From positions 145,001-209,000 of the forward strand of contig JARFJB010002472.1 in assembly GCA_036346205.1 (NCBI GenBank): a stretch of 64,000 nucleotides of DNA, in the 5' to 3' direction. Below the pieces are notes generated by a model, which saw only the letters and a program-made list of their open reading frames with translations, did not search any database and was not told the DNA's origin. The DNA comes from Vesta saturnalis. Lineage: Eukaryota; Arthropoda; Insecta; Coleoptera; Lampyridae. A program made the position numbers and the translations under genes. The number at the start of each line of letters is the position of its first letter. Within the stretch, counting starts at the first letter, position 1. Below are positions 34,254 through 47,370 of the stretch, piece after piece.

Positions 34254-36967
34254 AAATTAGTAGTAAGATTTTTTGCTAGTACCTATTTACAGGTATCCAT
34301 TTATGTGTGTATATACAATATATTTACGTAAAACGAGCGACTTTACTCATCATTACACGTACCCAAATCATTTTCCAGGTAATAGAGAACGGTTAATGTA
34401 TGCAAATGGATAAAACAAAATGAAGTTACATTATTTTCATTAATGCCGGAAATATAAAGAAGTGTACCCAGTATAGTACTAAATTGTCAAGCGTGGTGTA
34501 AATTCATCATGATGGTTTCTTAACAATACGTGCGTCTAATAAATTCTTTGATTGACTCACTTACAGAAAATATTGCTTAGTTTAACCCAAATTTAGCCCA
34601 CAATTTACGTATGTATTCGATTTACCTTGAAGCATACCTACAGAATTTTTTTATATATACATTTCATCAAAGTAGCAGTTTTTATCTTTTGAATGTATAT
34701 TGTGACACAAACTTTTTTTTATAAATCAATAATACTGAACCTTACAGTATAACATAAAATACATCTTTATGTAAATTGAGACTAGATTGCATAGAAAAAT
34801 CACATTTGTCCTGATTGTTTAATATATAACATGTAATCATCCATATAATATTTTTGTATTATTATGTATTTGGGAGGGTCCGAATACTACGTGTAACAAG
34901 CAAGATTGAAAAATTCGTACAGAATTATAACATTAAGAGAAAAATTAATAAAAATCAGCTTAGTTACACATAAACATTAAAAAAAAAACATGTAGTCACG
35001 CCCACAATTGTGTCATAAATCATTAGGATAGAAATCATAGGTAAATAAGCACATAAAACAATAAGGCAAATTACGGTGCATATAAAATACAACAACAGAA
35101 TTGCACAGGTGATAATGAGGTAAAGGCAAGGGCAAAAGAAAATCGACATGGAATTTACACGTAAACAATCGTTTAGTGACTACTAAAGCACAAAATACAT
35201 ACAAAAAGTTGCAATATTTACATATAAAGAGAAATTAATGCGCAGGCAAACAATTCTATTTAACAAACTGACACAAAAAAAACAAAGCCTTACAAAGGTA
35301 AGTTGTAAATAAATCATAAAATCGTGACCAAAGTGCAAGTTTGAGTGCGTTAGAAAAATACAGCGCCCCTTTCTCAGGTTACATATTCATCTATAAAACA
35401 ATAAAAATAAAATTCGAGGTATTTAATGGTCATCTGGACCCGGGAGCATGTACACACTCGGCAATTGCACATTACAATTAATAACCAGAGCGGTATTCTG
35501 TACCCGTTCACCCACGCCTCACCTCTACACAAATATAAATATAAACAACAAACAAAAATGCTAATTCACACAAATACAAGAGTGAGGGAGCCCTGTACTG
35601 TCTATCATTTTGGCAGATTTCAGCTTAATGAGCCCGCGTGCGAATGAGATACCTTTGAAAGGCAATGCTTGGTTTTAAATACGGTATATACGCTTGTAAA
35701 ATTATTTGCTGCCAGCCTTAATTTATATAAAAATACCTACTTACACTTGAATATATTCCCTTTAGTTAAACACTTTACCACCAACACGGCGAGTTAAGAT
35801 ACGTGGTTTAAAACCTCCCCTCTGGTTTCCAGCTAACGATGTCTACTCCCGAAAATCTCCCCGTGTTTCAAAAGTAAAAAAAAAACAAAAAAATTTAATT
35901 TACGTTGGAACAGTTTCACATTAATTATTAAACATCTTAATTTTAAAAATATGCATTCCTCCGCAACAAGCGCTACATTAAGTTCTCAAGTTTAAACGTA
36001 CCCACAAAGATATCTTTTGATCTCAGTCTGTACCGACACAATTTATTATTACATTTGTGACGTTTTTACCACACGAACGTGCATACAGCGACTTTCAAAG
36101 ATTCGTTACACTAACTAAATAACTCAACGTTCCAGTGAACATCTGTTTCTATCCTAACATGTGTTTTTTTCAACCCTTACTCAAATATCAATTACGTGAA
36201 ATACAGAAAATAGAATATCCAGAAAACATTATCTAATTATGACTTAATATATAATAAAACATATCAAACACCGTTAACCCTTCTATCGCGGTAACAATTG
36301 CGATTTAAACATGTTTATTACAATAAGATTTTCGCGGTCCGCTACCGACAATCTCAAGAACAAGGAAGTCGCTTCACTCTGAAAATATCTGATTATTGAT
36401 TAATACATTTTTTACGTATCTCCAATATCAAAGTATTATCTAAATATAATTCTTGAACAATTAAGAACGTTTATATAAATGATAAAATTTCACAAATATT
36501 TGTAAATGAGAATGTACACGTAACAAGTAGCATAGCCGTTTCGTGAATACGATAAATGCAAGAATTATTTTGTACAACATGAACAGTCGTTCCTAAGTAA
36601 TTGTAGACGAATAGAATGGGACCACAGTACTGCTGTTTACGTAATAATTATTATTCTACATCTAAAACTGCTGCAATAATTAAATAAATTTCAATAGGGG
36701 GTATTTACGTTTTTGTTCTTTCATTTTAGGCGTAATAATTACCTTCATAAATGTAGAATCGAAATTTATATCAGAATTTATATTATTATTAGTATGTTCG
36801 ATATAAAGGAATGCAAGTAGTCAAAACATGTCTAGACAAATATTTACTTATAAAGATATTTATATAGAAGTTCAGATTTGTACGTATAATAAAACAATCT
36901 CAAAACAAATTACATAGGATGGTGATTAAACACAACGCTATTTATAATAATGTGACATTTATTTAGT
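34254..36967. other. long AT-rich interval with nothing recognised
   Basis: 2.7 kb with no protein similarity, no tandem repeat and no long inverted repeat seen. Short open stretches at 34964-35204 (minus) and 35426-35647 (plus) look like chance frames. Confidence 0.45.
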
Positions 36968-37927
36968 ATAAAATACTTATCTTTTTTGGGGTTTTTTAAT
37001 GGTGTATTTTAAATTATACAATCTAAAAGCTTCGATAACACTTACAGTTATCTTCGTCAGTAGTAATATTTGTTAAAAATTGTTAAAGATGTTGTAAACA
37101 ATTAAAATTAATAATTAAAACATAAACATCAGCCTGCTATTAATATAACAATTTGAGAAACGTATAAAGCCAACTATAAAATTAAATTTTAGTAAATGAT
37201 AACTAGGTCATTAAAAATTAAATATTGTTAAAGTGCCTAAGAGATGGCAAATCAGAACACTCTCTACGGCGAAAGCTAACAATGAAATTTGTCAGCCAAA
37301 AAACACATTTAACGAAATTTAATCGAGTTATGATGTAAGTGTAAAGTTGTGAAAAATTTCAATTTGAAAATGATAGAAGCATTCACAAATCCAAACATTA
37401 CATCAAATAAAATAACCCAGTTAAATCTAATAAAGAGATATCTTTATCAATAATAAGTGGAAGTGTTATTAACAATGAAAAGCATAATGCAGAACGTTTT
37501 TTGTAATTTTCAATTTTAATTTAATTTCAACTACTTATGTTAAATTATAGTGCTGTGGTAATTAAACATAATTATATTTTGTTAAATGTATTTTTTGGCT
37601 GAAAAATTTCCTTGTTAGCTTTCGCCGTAGAGAGTGTTTTGATTTGTCATCTTTAAGGCAGTTTAACAATATTTCATTTTTAATGGCCTAGTTATTCTTT
37701 ACTAAAATTTAATTTTATAGTTGGCTTTACACGTTTCTCAAACTGTTATATTAATAGCAGGCTGATTTATGTTTTAATTTTTCAACTTTGACAAAATTGT
37801 TTACAACATCTTTAACAATTTTTAACAAATATTACTACTGACGAAGATAACTGTAAGTGTTATCGAAACGTTCAGATTGTATAATTTAAAGTACACCATT
37901 AAAAAACCCAAAAGATAAGTATTTTAT
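36968..37927. mobile_element. foldback-type inverted-repeat element
   Basis: Arms of about 310-355 bases face each other around a spacer of about 250-300 bases. The left arm starts ATAAAATACTTATC at 36968, and the right arm ends GATAAGTATTTTAT at 37927. The arms share TTCGATAACACTTACAGTTA-like sequence, CAGCCTGCTATTAATATAAC and CACTCTCTACGGCGAAAGC, with mismatches and small indels. Weaker pairing (CAGCCAAAAAACACATTTAAC) extends to about 37325 and 37575. No coding sequence is inside. It is a non-autonomous element whose mobiliser is unknown. Confidence 0.85.
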
Positions 37928-38695
37928 TCTGAGTGATAATCGTGAAAGTTTACATTTTCATATTTATTTAGTATGTTTATCAAGAAATAACATTTTTTAT
38001 ATTAATAACAATCCACAAAAAAGGTACTTTTTTATTAATCACTATCTAATTAACAAGATTTTGATATATTTCTAAACATGAAAACATGAAATTTGTTTGA
38101 GATATTCGGCAATTAAGTATTTTTGGCACAGCCCGGTCCTTGAACTTTTAATCGGTAATATTCATACAATGATGCGAAGACGCACAGTATTATCGCACAC
38201 GTGTAACGTTTTAACCGAATTGTCTAATCACATAAATGCGATCACTGTTTTTTTTCTAAATCTCTTTTTTTATGTCACAACTCTGTTAGATAACGATCAT
38301 TTAAGTACCATCGTGTGCGAATGCTTGAAATAAATGGAACTCGGGAAAAAAATCAATTAATTTCAAAAGTACCCTAAATAGTCTGCAATGTGTCTAACCA
38401 ACCACGTTACATAAAAAGGGAAGGAATCAGTTAGCTCGATTAGTAAAGTAGTTTCAAAATGTCGTGGTACTCGCCCCTCCATGCGGATATGATTCAAACG
38501 CGTCGATGGTGTTCGACAATTATGCTACTATTCAACTTATAAATGTAGTCATTCGCTTTATTTACTTCACGTTGTATTAGTACGTTGCCGCTTGTGTTTA
38601 TTCCTTCTGTTTTATACAAAATCTGTCTTTTTCAAGACACTTTTTATTATTTCACCATTATTTGTTGTCGAAACTGCCACGTAAACGTTTTGAAT

Positions 38696-39098
38696 ATGAG
38701 TGGAGCTGTTGTTTACAGTCAAGCTCGTGAAATTGTTTATAAATTGTATGAATTTATGAAGCGAAAAAAGAATCAAAAGATTTTATTACCCCTATCGATT
38801 GTGTGTTTGAAAGCACTAAATCCAATTGAAAAGATATGGGCTCAAGTTAAAAATTATGTAGGGAGTAATAATATTACGTTTAAATTTGAAGATGTGTGGA
38901 AATTAGCAGAGAATAAATTAAAATCAATTGGTCGTGAAGAATGGGAAGCTGTGTGCAAGCATAGAGAAAAGATTAAACAGAAAGATTTAGAATGAAGTTG
39001 AAGAGCTGATTTTTACTGTAAACACAGGTGAAAGTGATGAAGAAATTGATTACAGCAGTAGTGACAAAGACAGCGGCAGTGAATTAGATTCTAACTAA
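38696..39098 (+). pseudogene. Tc1-like transposase, N-terminus fused to C-terminus by internal deletion
   Basis: It starts at ATG 38696 with MSGAVVYSQAREIVYKLYEF, an N-terminus like those of insect Tc1-type transposases. About 27 codons later it jumps to LNPIEKIWAQVKNYV, the C-terminal block that normally follows the last catalytic residue. The catalytic core with the first two Asp residues is absent. A frameshift near 38994 is followed in another frame by an acidic tail (GESDEEIDYSSSDKD) that ends at a stop at 39096. The reading could at most make a short DNA-binding protein. Confidence 0.8.
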
Positions 39099-39231
39099 TT
39101 AAACTTCTGTAGTTATTTATTTTTGCAAGTTAATAAAATTTCATTTTAAATTGTTTTATCAATTTGTGATTTATTTTACATATTGCTATTAGAATTTGAA
39201 ATACTACAAAAATGTTTTCTGATCAAACAAG

Positions 39232-39262
39232 AAGGGGTTTCACACTGCTGTGAAACGTAGTA
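39232..39262. other. short palindrome within the Tc1-like element
   Basis: GTTTCACA, CTGC, TGTGAAAC forms an 8-base hairpin at about 39237-39256, in the non-coding 3' part of the element. No function is assigned. Confidence 0.6.
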
Positions 39263-40626
39263 GTTATTTAAACGTTTGTGTTCTCTCCTCCTATTAGAAG
39301 TATTTCAATTTATAATATTATAATCACATTGAGAAGCTTCATTCAGATTTTTACAGTACACATTTATACCTACCATTACTTAATCTAATAATTATAGAAC
39401 ATATAATTTTTTACATTTTTTTAGTCGGCACAATTAACTAATAGTGTGAACTGAATAAATACTTGTCGTATTTGTAATAACACTTTCTGACACATATTTT
39501 AATGTAATGACTAATGATGTTAATTGATTGATTCCTGCTGTTGGTTGTTAAAAATATAAATACTTAGACCTGCGATCAACGATGGGTTTAGGAATTTACC
39601 TATTCGATGATTGCTAAAATTAACAATCAAAAATCTCATCAAACGTTATTCTTATTTTTTGTTTATCTTTTGGGTATAATTTAGTTTATCAAACGTTGAA
39701 CTTTTTGCAAATCCTTGGTAAAAACAGCAGATTTTGAACAGGTTAGGTTATGGTTACTAATTAAAAACAATATTTTAATGCAAATAAGAAATAGGTAATC
39801 CAATACATACCTAAATTGAAATTGTTGCAAATGATAATTCAATAAAAGTGTATTCACTTACGATATTAATCGTTCAACATATCGATAATTACTAAACTTA
39901 TTCACACTTTTGCTACCGAAGTTTTTCAAATTGTAGAGAATCGCGCCGCTGATCTCGAGTGTCACGACGTTTTGTAACTACTCTAACTCAGCCAACCGGT
40001 CCTGAGACCACAGAGAACTCGGATAGCGTGGGTGTTGATAAGGAGTAAATAGATGGTTAGGATAGTTATAAAACGAGAAACAAATTGTAGGCAGAAAGGT
40101 AAGGAGAACGGACAAGAAATGGACGCCACAACATTTATAGAAAGCAAAGACAAATTATTAGTTCTTGGAAGAGAGTCCCTGTAAAGGTTGAACCAGGGAA
40201 GCAACAGGAAGAACAGATAAACAACAATTCCCTCAACAAGCGTAAATTTGTTCATGAATTTACCCACAATGAATAATTTTTGTAAATCTTAATATCTATA
40301 TGTAATGCTATAAAGATAAATGTAGCCTTATCTATCACCATGTGAAACACTAAAGTTTCGCAATTATCTATTTCCAAAATTATTAGTGAAGAGGGCAAGT
40401 CGCGAGATTTTACGGACGATAAACTTACGTTTCATCAATTTAGATAATTTAATAAAAGAACGTAAAGTCCCTCTCTACTACGCTGAAAGGTCTTTCATAA
40501 AACGTAACCCTGAAAAGGAAAATTTATATATACATATATAACCGCAATAGTTTACATTAGAAAGGTAACAACTTGCCTTTCGTTTCACAATATACAAGTA
40601 TAAACCCCCCTTTACAATGACAAATT

Positions 40627-40628
<2 letters not shown>

Positions 40629-40662
<34 letters not shown>
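40629..40662. repeat. (AT)n microsatellite
   Basis: About 34 bases of AT dinucleotides inside the inverted 2.3 kb repeat. Confidence 0.95.
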
Positions 40663-40664
<2 letters not shown>

Positions 40665-42180
40665 CGAAGAAGCTTGTTCAGTTCATATACTAACATGCAT
40701 GTACGAATGACTAATCAATTTACAATTAGAAATCAATGATCTGAACACTCTTATCCCCAATAAAAGAAACTTTGTACTTAAGAGCTAACACATATACAGC
40801 ACGATATATACAACCGGTATATACAATTTATGCTTTGAGTTACTGCTACTGCGCACAATCGCGTAAACAGTAGTTAATTGCTAATAAGATGGTATCAAAA
40901 ATGAAAACTAAATGCTAAAACATTGCTGGGTGTTTTATGTAAAACAGTTCAGTAATAATAACTTTAAATTTGGTTAAATCAAGTGCACAACATATTACTT
41001 AATGATTGTATCAGCTTATAACAGTTTTCTGCTAGTGAAATATTTAAGAAACTTAAATGAATTCGACTATCAACATGACACCGAAGTTGCTATAAAGGTA
41101 AACAATGTATTATAAATTTTTTGCAATATGATTAATTTAAAGGCACTTTTGTGTAGATACTGTAGTGATCCGTACTAAATTTCGTGTATACTACATAACA
41201 GATTAGGAAATAAACGCGATAATATAATGTTTATTAATACAAGCGATAAAGGAAAGATCTGACCTGGTTGGTGATCGGATACATGAGCTTTCCATCCTCG
41301 TAGTTACAGCACAGCTACCAGTAGTCATTTACAAGCAGTCCCAGTTAAGAGCGCATAGTAGCAAAACCAAAAGCGAGACGAAAGTTACACTAACAGATAT
41401 TCAACAACGACAAACAAACGACGAGAATAACAGACATAAAAGAAAGCAATAAAAGCTAGAAATAACGTAAGATATATCATAGCAATTTACTTCTATAACA
41501 TTGTTTTACCTCTATAGATCGAACACAAGCTAAATGTGATAATTTACCACGAACTGGTTAAATATACTTTTAATTTAAATATCGTATTGTAATCCTAAAA
41601 CAAAGCTTATACTTATAGAGAGATTGAAGGAAACCGAGCTAAGCTAACCATGAGTGTGTAAGTAATATATTTTTTCATTCGCAATAGCGATTAATATTAC
41701 TTCACAGAATAACGAAATTTTTTTTTGAGAAAATTCTCCTCTGTAAGTGGTGATTTACACCCCAAAGAACAGCAAACAGAGAAATTTTCTAAAATATATT
41801 TTACACTACACAAAATAGCCATTAAGAAACCACAACTTTTTCTTATCAAAATTTAAACTTATTAAACAGGTGTATTTCAATAAAGCATGTTTAGTAATAT
41901 GTAATTATTCAATGGTATCACCATCTAGTGGTGATTTAGCAAAGTGACAGATACTTATAAAATTTAATAATTTACAGCTAACCAGAACCCACGTATAGAT
42001 GGCACTAGTAGGTTTATGTTAAGAACTCTTACAAACAGGAAATATTGATACGACAAAGAAATAATTTAATCAATTATAATAAACCGTAAAAGCAGCACAT
42101 ACAGAAAATTTAGATCATTTTGGTAGAGAAATAGGTAACGAGTATACCGAAGTAAGTAACAATTCTAACTGTTAAGGCTA

Positions 42181-42759
42181 CAGAAAAATTTTGGCTTTAC
42201 CAAATCAGTGAAAATTTATAAAATCGACCAGAAAGTATCCAATATTGATTTTTGCACGTTACAAGTCATTTTAGCGATTCGATCTCGGACAATTTCGCCA
42301 CTGCAAAGAAGGACTATCACTGCACATCACATACAGCCAATCCAAGCAACGGTTCGCATCCCACAAGAAGATCGACCGTCAAGCCGAGGAGGACCTGATT
42401 AAACCGAGGAAGACGAGGACAAACCTACGTCATTCTTGTTTCCACGAACTGATTGTATTTTCTAAGATTTCTAAGAATTGTGATATGATACCCCGGCAGG
42501 TCAATAAGCTGTGACCTTAACAATATCAAACTCTATTTTTAACTTGAACTGCAGAAGGATGACCTTTAACTGGTCCAATAATTCTTAAAAGCTACTTTTT
42601 TCATAGAAGAATATCCTCAACAAAACGTATTGAATCAAGACAAGGGATAAGTTCTTTGCGCATCAAATTTGTTGTTTTCCATTATTCATCACAATGTAAT
42701 TGCATTAAGTCTAACTGTCATACTTGTTAAATCATGAGTATACTTGTCAGCATTAAAAT
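42181..42759. other. interval without a recognised feature
   Basis: About 580 bases. The part at 42270-42420 is richer in C and G than its neighbours and lies within an open stretch, but no similarity was recognised. Confidence 0.4.
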
Positions 42760-43021
42760 ACTCATTACGAATGAAATCAATTTACAATTGAAATAAGGAC
42801 TAACACTCTTCCCCAATAAAGAACAATTACTTAAAGTTACATATAACATGTATATCAACCGGTATATAAATTTATCTTGTATTTAGGAACAATTAAACAA
42901 TGTTATTTAATAAGATGGTATCAAACATAAGCTAAATGCTAAAACATTGCTGGGCGTTTTATGTAAAAAAAGTTCAGTAATAATAACTTCAAATTTCGTT
43001 AAATCAAGTGCACACCATATC
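42760..43021 (-). repeat. short third copy of the 2.3 kb repeat
   Basis: Matches 40710-41010 in the same orientation: CAATTTACAATT, CTCTTCCCCAATAAAG, CAACCGGTATATA, AAGATGGTATCAAA, GCTAAAACATTGCTGGG and AAATCAAGTGCACA. Internal deletions shorten it. Confidence 0.85.
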
Positions 43022-43964
43022 GTTGGTCCAGAACAAGACAGGTCTAACTCAAAAAAAGCGATTTTTCAGGGGAGCCAATTTAAGTTTCTTCTCTTCCGTT
43101 CCTTTGATATCCGTTCGCTGCGTTATCCGATTGTTGAAATTTTGCACGAATCATCACTATTACAGAACTTCCCTATAGATTTCTCCAAATTTTTCCCCCT
43201 CTCCATACCAATATTATTTTTTATGCGTAATTTATGGGCAAAATTCCAAGACGTCCCTTCCTTGCACCAAAATATTTCAGATTCGTCAAAGATAACTCCA
43301 GTATTTATTGATACAAAAACTTGAAAAAACCCTTTATTCTTTATAAAACAAGTATAAAAATAGGAAAGAAAGTGTAAAACTAACAGAAAGTACGGTAACT
43401 ACTTTTTCAGACTAATCCCTATTCTCTCAGTCTCAGTGGTAACTTTTCTTCAGACTAGGTAGGCACTTTTATCACGATTTGTGGATGCAGTAAGCTTCTT
43501 CATTGTTTTGAGAAAATCACAGCTTATTATAAGACATAGCTTCTGTACAATAACAGTATAAGTAATATGAAAGTCATGTGAAAGCAAATTATACTTAGAT
43601 ACCCTAAAAAATACTGAGAAAATTGGTAGGAACTCAACAATAAATTTACATAAGTGAAAGAAAGAATGAAATAATAATAATATGAGAAATATAAGTATGG
43701 AATATGGAATGACAGTGCTTGTGGGAAACCCATGAAAGTGGTCAGCTCGCACCTTCTATAAATTTTCATAGAATTCTTTGTAACACTGGGGAATGACAGA
43801 TACACCATTGGCTTTTTTTTTGGAAAAGGGAAAGCAGTGCATCTTTTTTTTTTTATTAATGATGCTCGACTTCCTTGTATAGGCCTTGGAGAGTGCTACG
43901 GTTGAAATGAAACCTTAACTGCAAGATGCAGATGAACTGCTCCGACGGTTCTTGTTCTGGTTCG
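43022..43964. other. interval without a recognised gene
   Basis: An open stretch of 125 codons (42947-43324, plus) starts inside the repeat copy and has no recognisable similarity. On the minus strand a hydrophobic open stretch at 43450-43752 also looks like chance. Confidence 0.4.
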
Positions 43965-44800
43965 CTATGTTGATAGATTTAAAATCTTGCTGAGAGAAAT
44001 GTACTCCTTTTTACTATTCGATCGGCAGTGGTGACTTTCGAGTCCAGGTATAGAGTTGATGTGATTTCGTACATATTCCTTCATCTCAGATGGAAAAGTA
44101 TGTTGCTTCTGGTGTTTTCCTCTTTGGTCTGGCTCAACAATACCCACAATGTTGACACTTTTCCTTCATTATCGCAGTGATGAGAGCTCGAGCACTGAAT
44201 ATTGAGAGCTAGCTCAAAAGAAATCTCTCTACACGTTTTTTCGTCCATCAATGGTTGACATTATTTTTAAGAATGTCTTTTCCTAAGTTGTGCTATCTTG
44301 TGTTTTATCTGATCGACCATAGCGGTATCGGGGTTGATTTTAGAAAGACAACTGTTCAATAACGTTTTTGCAAATGGATATTCGAGGGTTCCAATATTCT
44401 GTGAAAATTTTCTCGCCTTTCCTCGCTTATGTTCGATTTCAAGCGACATTTGTTGTTGATGGAGGCTGTACCTCCTGGTTTCTAACTTGATGAATTTCTT
44501 TGCTGCCATCAGAATTCTTCGCACTCCCAATGATTTGTAACTTCTTCCAGTGTTCCTCATCGTCTTAGAAATGTTCCTCTCCATTCTGAAGTGTTCCTTC
44601 CTTTGCGAACTGGTTTCTCCGCAGTTTCTTCTGAAGGACAGGACTGGTTAGTATTTTAGACGGTGGTGCCTCATGCTCTTCTGAATGATCATGCTGCATA
44701 ATCAGGATCGACCACAGAACCATCACAGTGCTCGCTCGACGAGGCGCGAAACTGGAGGACGAAGAACTGCTTGACGAGGACGAATACTGACGGATTTCGA
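43965..44800 (-). pseudogene. N-terminal relic of an unassigned multicopy insect transposon-type ORF
   Basis: Minus strand, in broken frames. A serine-rich stretch of about ten Ser codons (near 44770) comes first, then a KKLRRNQFAKEG-like piece, a basic region with AAKKFIKLETRR, KRGKARKFSQNIGTLEYPFA and finally GIVEPDQRGKHQKQ with IPGLESHHCRSNSKKEYIS (43965-44147). The order and the phrases EPDQRGKH and ESHHCR are familiar from repeated, transposon-like ORFs in many insect genomes. I cannot name the superfamily. No catalytic part remains in this window. Confidence 0.45.
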
Positions 44801-45690
44801 CGAAAAGTTAGCTCTCGGTATACGCATATATTATTCACATCTGAAAAAACACGGGTTCATTTAGATTTGAGTCTAAGAATAGAATAAAATTTTTCACTAC
44901 AAAATGGTCACTTGAATTTTTTGTAGGTTTCTCACGAGTTTGCATGAGACGTGATTATAATGTTTAGAAAGGACATAAGAAATTTCAGAACTTAATAATT
45001 AATTTTGGTTATTAAGGATAGTCTTCTACGGTTGGTTATCATACCAATCGGATCTTTCCCATTTAAAATGTACATTACGTTTGTTATCCACTGAATATAT
45101 AACATGTGAGGTATCGAAACTAACAAATGTTACACTTTTTGAAAGCTATTTAAGTGGATAGGATCTTCTAACGTAGATTTTTTTTAGACAATGAAGAATC
45201 TGTGTCAATTTAATGTGAAATTAGTTTTTACGGGTGTAAATAGTTAAGTGTTAACGATTATAACGAATGGTAGATATTTCGCTAGAACGGATGTGGGTGC
45301 GAATAAAAATATTATCACAGGTGTGTGCGCTCTATAAGTGTTATTTTAGTAAGTGCGATGTATATCAAATATCTCACGGTTGTTGATAATATACTACTAG
45401 GTTCTTTCCATAAGTTCTTAGAAAATCGAAGAAATGGCACTCGTAGTACCGATCAGGATGGTTTCATTATTGGTTGAAACAACTAACTTTCGAGCAGAGA
45501 TTACACACTTATATTTAGAAGGCTAAAATGTGTGCAGGATCATGAATTATTTTCCCATACCGATATAAAAAATTTATTGTTTATGCCAGCACAGTTTGTA
45601 ATTATGCCAATCGTAGTGAATAAAGTTTATTATTAAACAATTACAGAGAACATTGGACTTACGTTAAGAATTATCAGGTAAGATTGCTAT
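44801..45690. other. interval without a recognised feature
   Basis: About 890 bases of AT-rich sequence. No gene, tandem repeat or long inverted repeat was seen. Confidence 0.4.
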
Positions 45691-46764
45691 AGCCTGTCCG
45701 GTAGAACTGAACGGGTATCGGATTAACAAGGAGGATTGTCAATATATGGTTCTATTGTGCTTGAAACCGCCTTAATGCTTTGCTGTCTCGTACTTTATGA
45801 CGTGACAAAGAAAGATGGATATATTATGAATAATGCCTCTATTTCTGCCGAACAAAAGCGTTTGCAACTTTCACACATAATGACAAGGCAATAAGAATCA
45901 GATGCAGGTAGAATAGAAATTCAATAGGTATAATAAAATGCCAGTGGTTCTCAACACTGCTTTAACATTATATAATTTGTGAAGAAATGCAACTTTTGTA
46001 TAATAAAATAATAATCGATTACTAATTACCTATAAGTAATTTCAATTGACACCTTTCACTTATACTTATAACAACAATAACAAATACATTTTTATTATAG
46101 TTAGTAAATATTAATTAAATTACAAAGATATACTTTTATAATTAAATGTAAAATTATAATTGTCATTATATTAATGGTTAGTTTATTATAAACGCTTACT
46201 CAAAGAATAATGATAATATAGATATTGCAGTTGTTTTATTTATACCTAAGTACCTACTAAATGGTATAATAATCTATTATTAATTACTTATTGTTACAGT
46301 ATTGCATATTTATTTGGATTCTTTTGTAATTGAGTACACTAAAACGTCATTACCATACTTAGGTATACAATGAACTTTCTAAATGTGAATTGAAATACCT
46401 ATACTTAATCGAATATTCATTATTATGAATGGCTTTTATAAATGTTTATTATAAAACTTGCATTCTTCCATAAATTTTAAATGTAATGTTAAAGCAGTGT
46501 TGAGAACCACTGGCATTTTATTATACCTATTGAATTTCTATTCTACCTGCATCTGATTCTTATTGCCTTGTCATTATGTGTGAAAGTTGCAAACGCTTTT
46601 GTTCGGCAGAAATAGAGGCATTATTCATAATATATCCATCTTTCTTTGTCACGTACAATAAGTACGAGACAGCAAAGCATTAAGGCGGTTTCAAGCACAA
46701 TAGAACCATATATTGACAATCCTCCTTGTTAATCCGATACCCGTTCAGTTCTACCGGACAGGCT
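45691..46764. mobile_element. foldback-type element with highly similar 280-base arms
   Basis: The left arm 45691-45970 and the right arm 46485-46764 are reverse complements with very few differences, for example TTTATGACGTGAC on the left against TTATTGTACGTGAC when the right is inverted. The ends are AGCCTGTCCGG and CCGGACAGGCT. Weaker pairing continues inwards (TTTCAATT near 46045 and 46390). The loop of about 500 bases is AT-rich and non-coding. The high arm identity suggests a recent origin or ongoing conversion. The target duplication is unclear: TAT or TATA on the left, TTTA on the right. Confidence 0.9.
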
Positions 46765-47370
46765 TTAGTCAATTTTGAGAGTTTATGTATTTCACAAAGC
46801 ATATTTTAGAACAGCTCGTATGAATTACTGAGACGGGAATATCGAAGGCATCAGTGCATTCGAACTTTCAACTTCAACTGTGATAAAATGGAATTGATTT
46901 TCGTGCAATTCAAACAACTTTAAGTAAGATTTATAATAAGATGTTTTGTTTAAATTGATGGAGGTAGTACGGTAACTACATCATAATGAAAATGATGTTC
47001 TTTGAAGGACTACTACATGGATTTTCTCCATCAAGATCGATGTTAATATAGCGTATAGTTGCTTTCGAATAACTGAGGAAAATAAAAATGGTCAGCTATT
47101 CAGTGTTGACAAAATTAAATTTTATTTCGGTTGACCAAATATTTATCACCGTTCCTGGTAAATTTTGGACCATTTTCAACCATTTTGTCAAAGTATCTTT
47201 TTTTCATCATTACTATAAAGCAGCACCTTTTTTTTGTTTGTTTACCATACTTTATACTTTAGTCAAATATTTTTAAATTGCTTATTACGTAGCATAAAGT
47301 TTCAAAGATATTTCTAAATACGTTTTAGTCAATTTCAGCAACAAGTATACCTAACCTACGTGTATTATAT
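46765..47370. other. interval without a recognised gene
   Basis: About 600 bases. A 62-codon open stretch at 47088-47276 is hydrophobic and AT-driven, without recognised similarity. Confidence 0.4.

Larger units (their letters stand above)
38451..39978 (+). mobile_element. internally deleted Tc1-like transposon
   Basis: 1528 bases. The ends are GTTTCAAAATGTCGTGGTACTCG (left) and the reverse complement of CGAGTGTCACGACGTTTTGTAAC (right), a 23-base terminal inverted repeat with few mismatches, flanked by TA on both sides (38449-38450, 39979-39980). The empty site is preserved near 14690. It contains a shortened transposase reading at 38696-39098. Confidence 0.9.
38330..42180 (-). repeat. inverted second copy of the 2.3 kb repeat, interrupted by a Tc1-like element
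   Basis: The reverse complement follows 12430-14745 collinearly. Subtracting the insertion 38451-39978 leaves about 2.32 kb, the same length as the other copy. The junction reads TTAGCTCGATTAGTAA before the insertion and AACTCAGCC after it, which together recreate the uninterrupted TTAGCTCGACTAGTAACTCAGC near 14680-14705. No protein domain was recognised. Confidence 0.8.
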
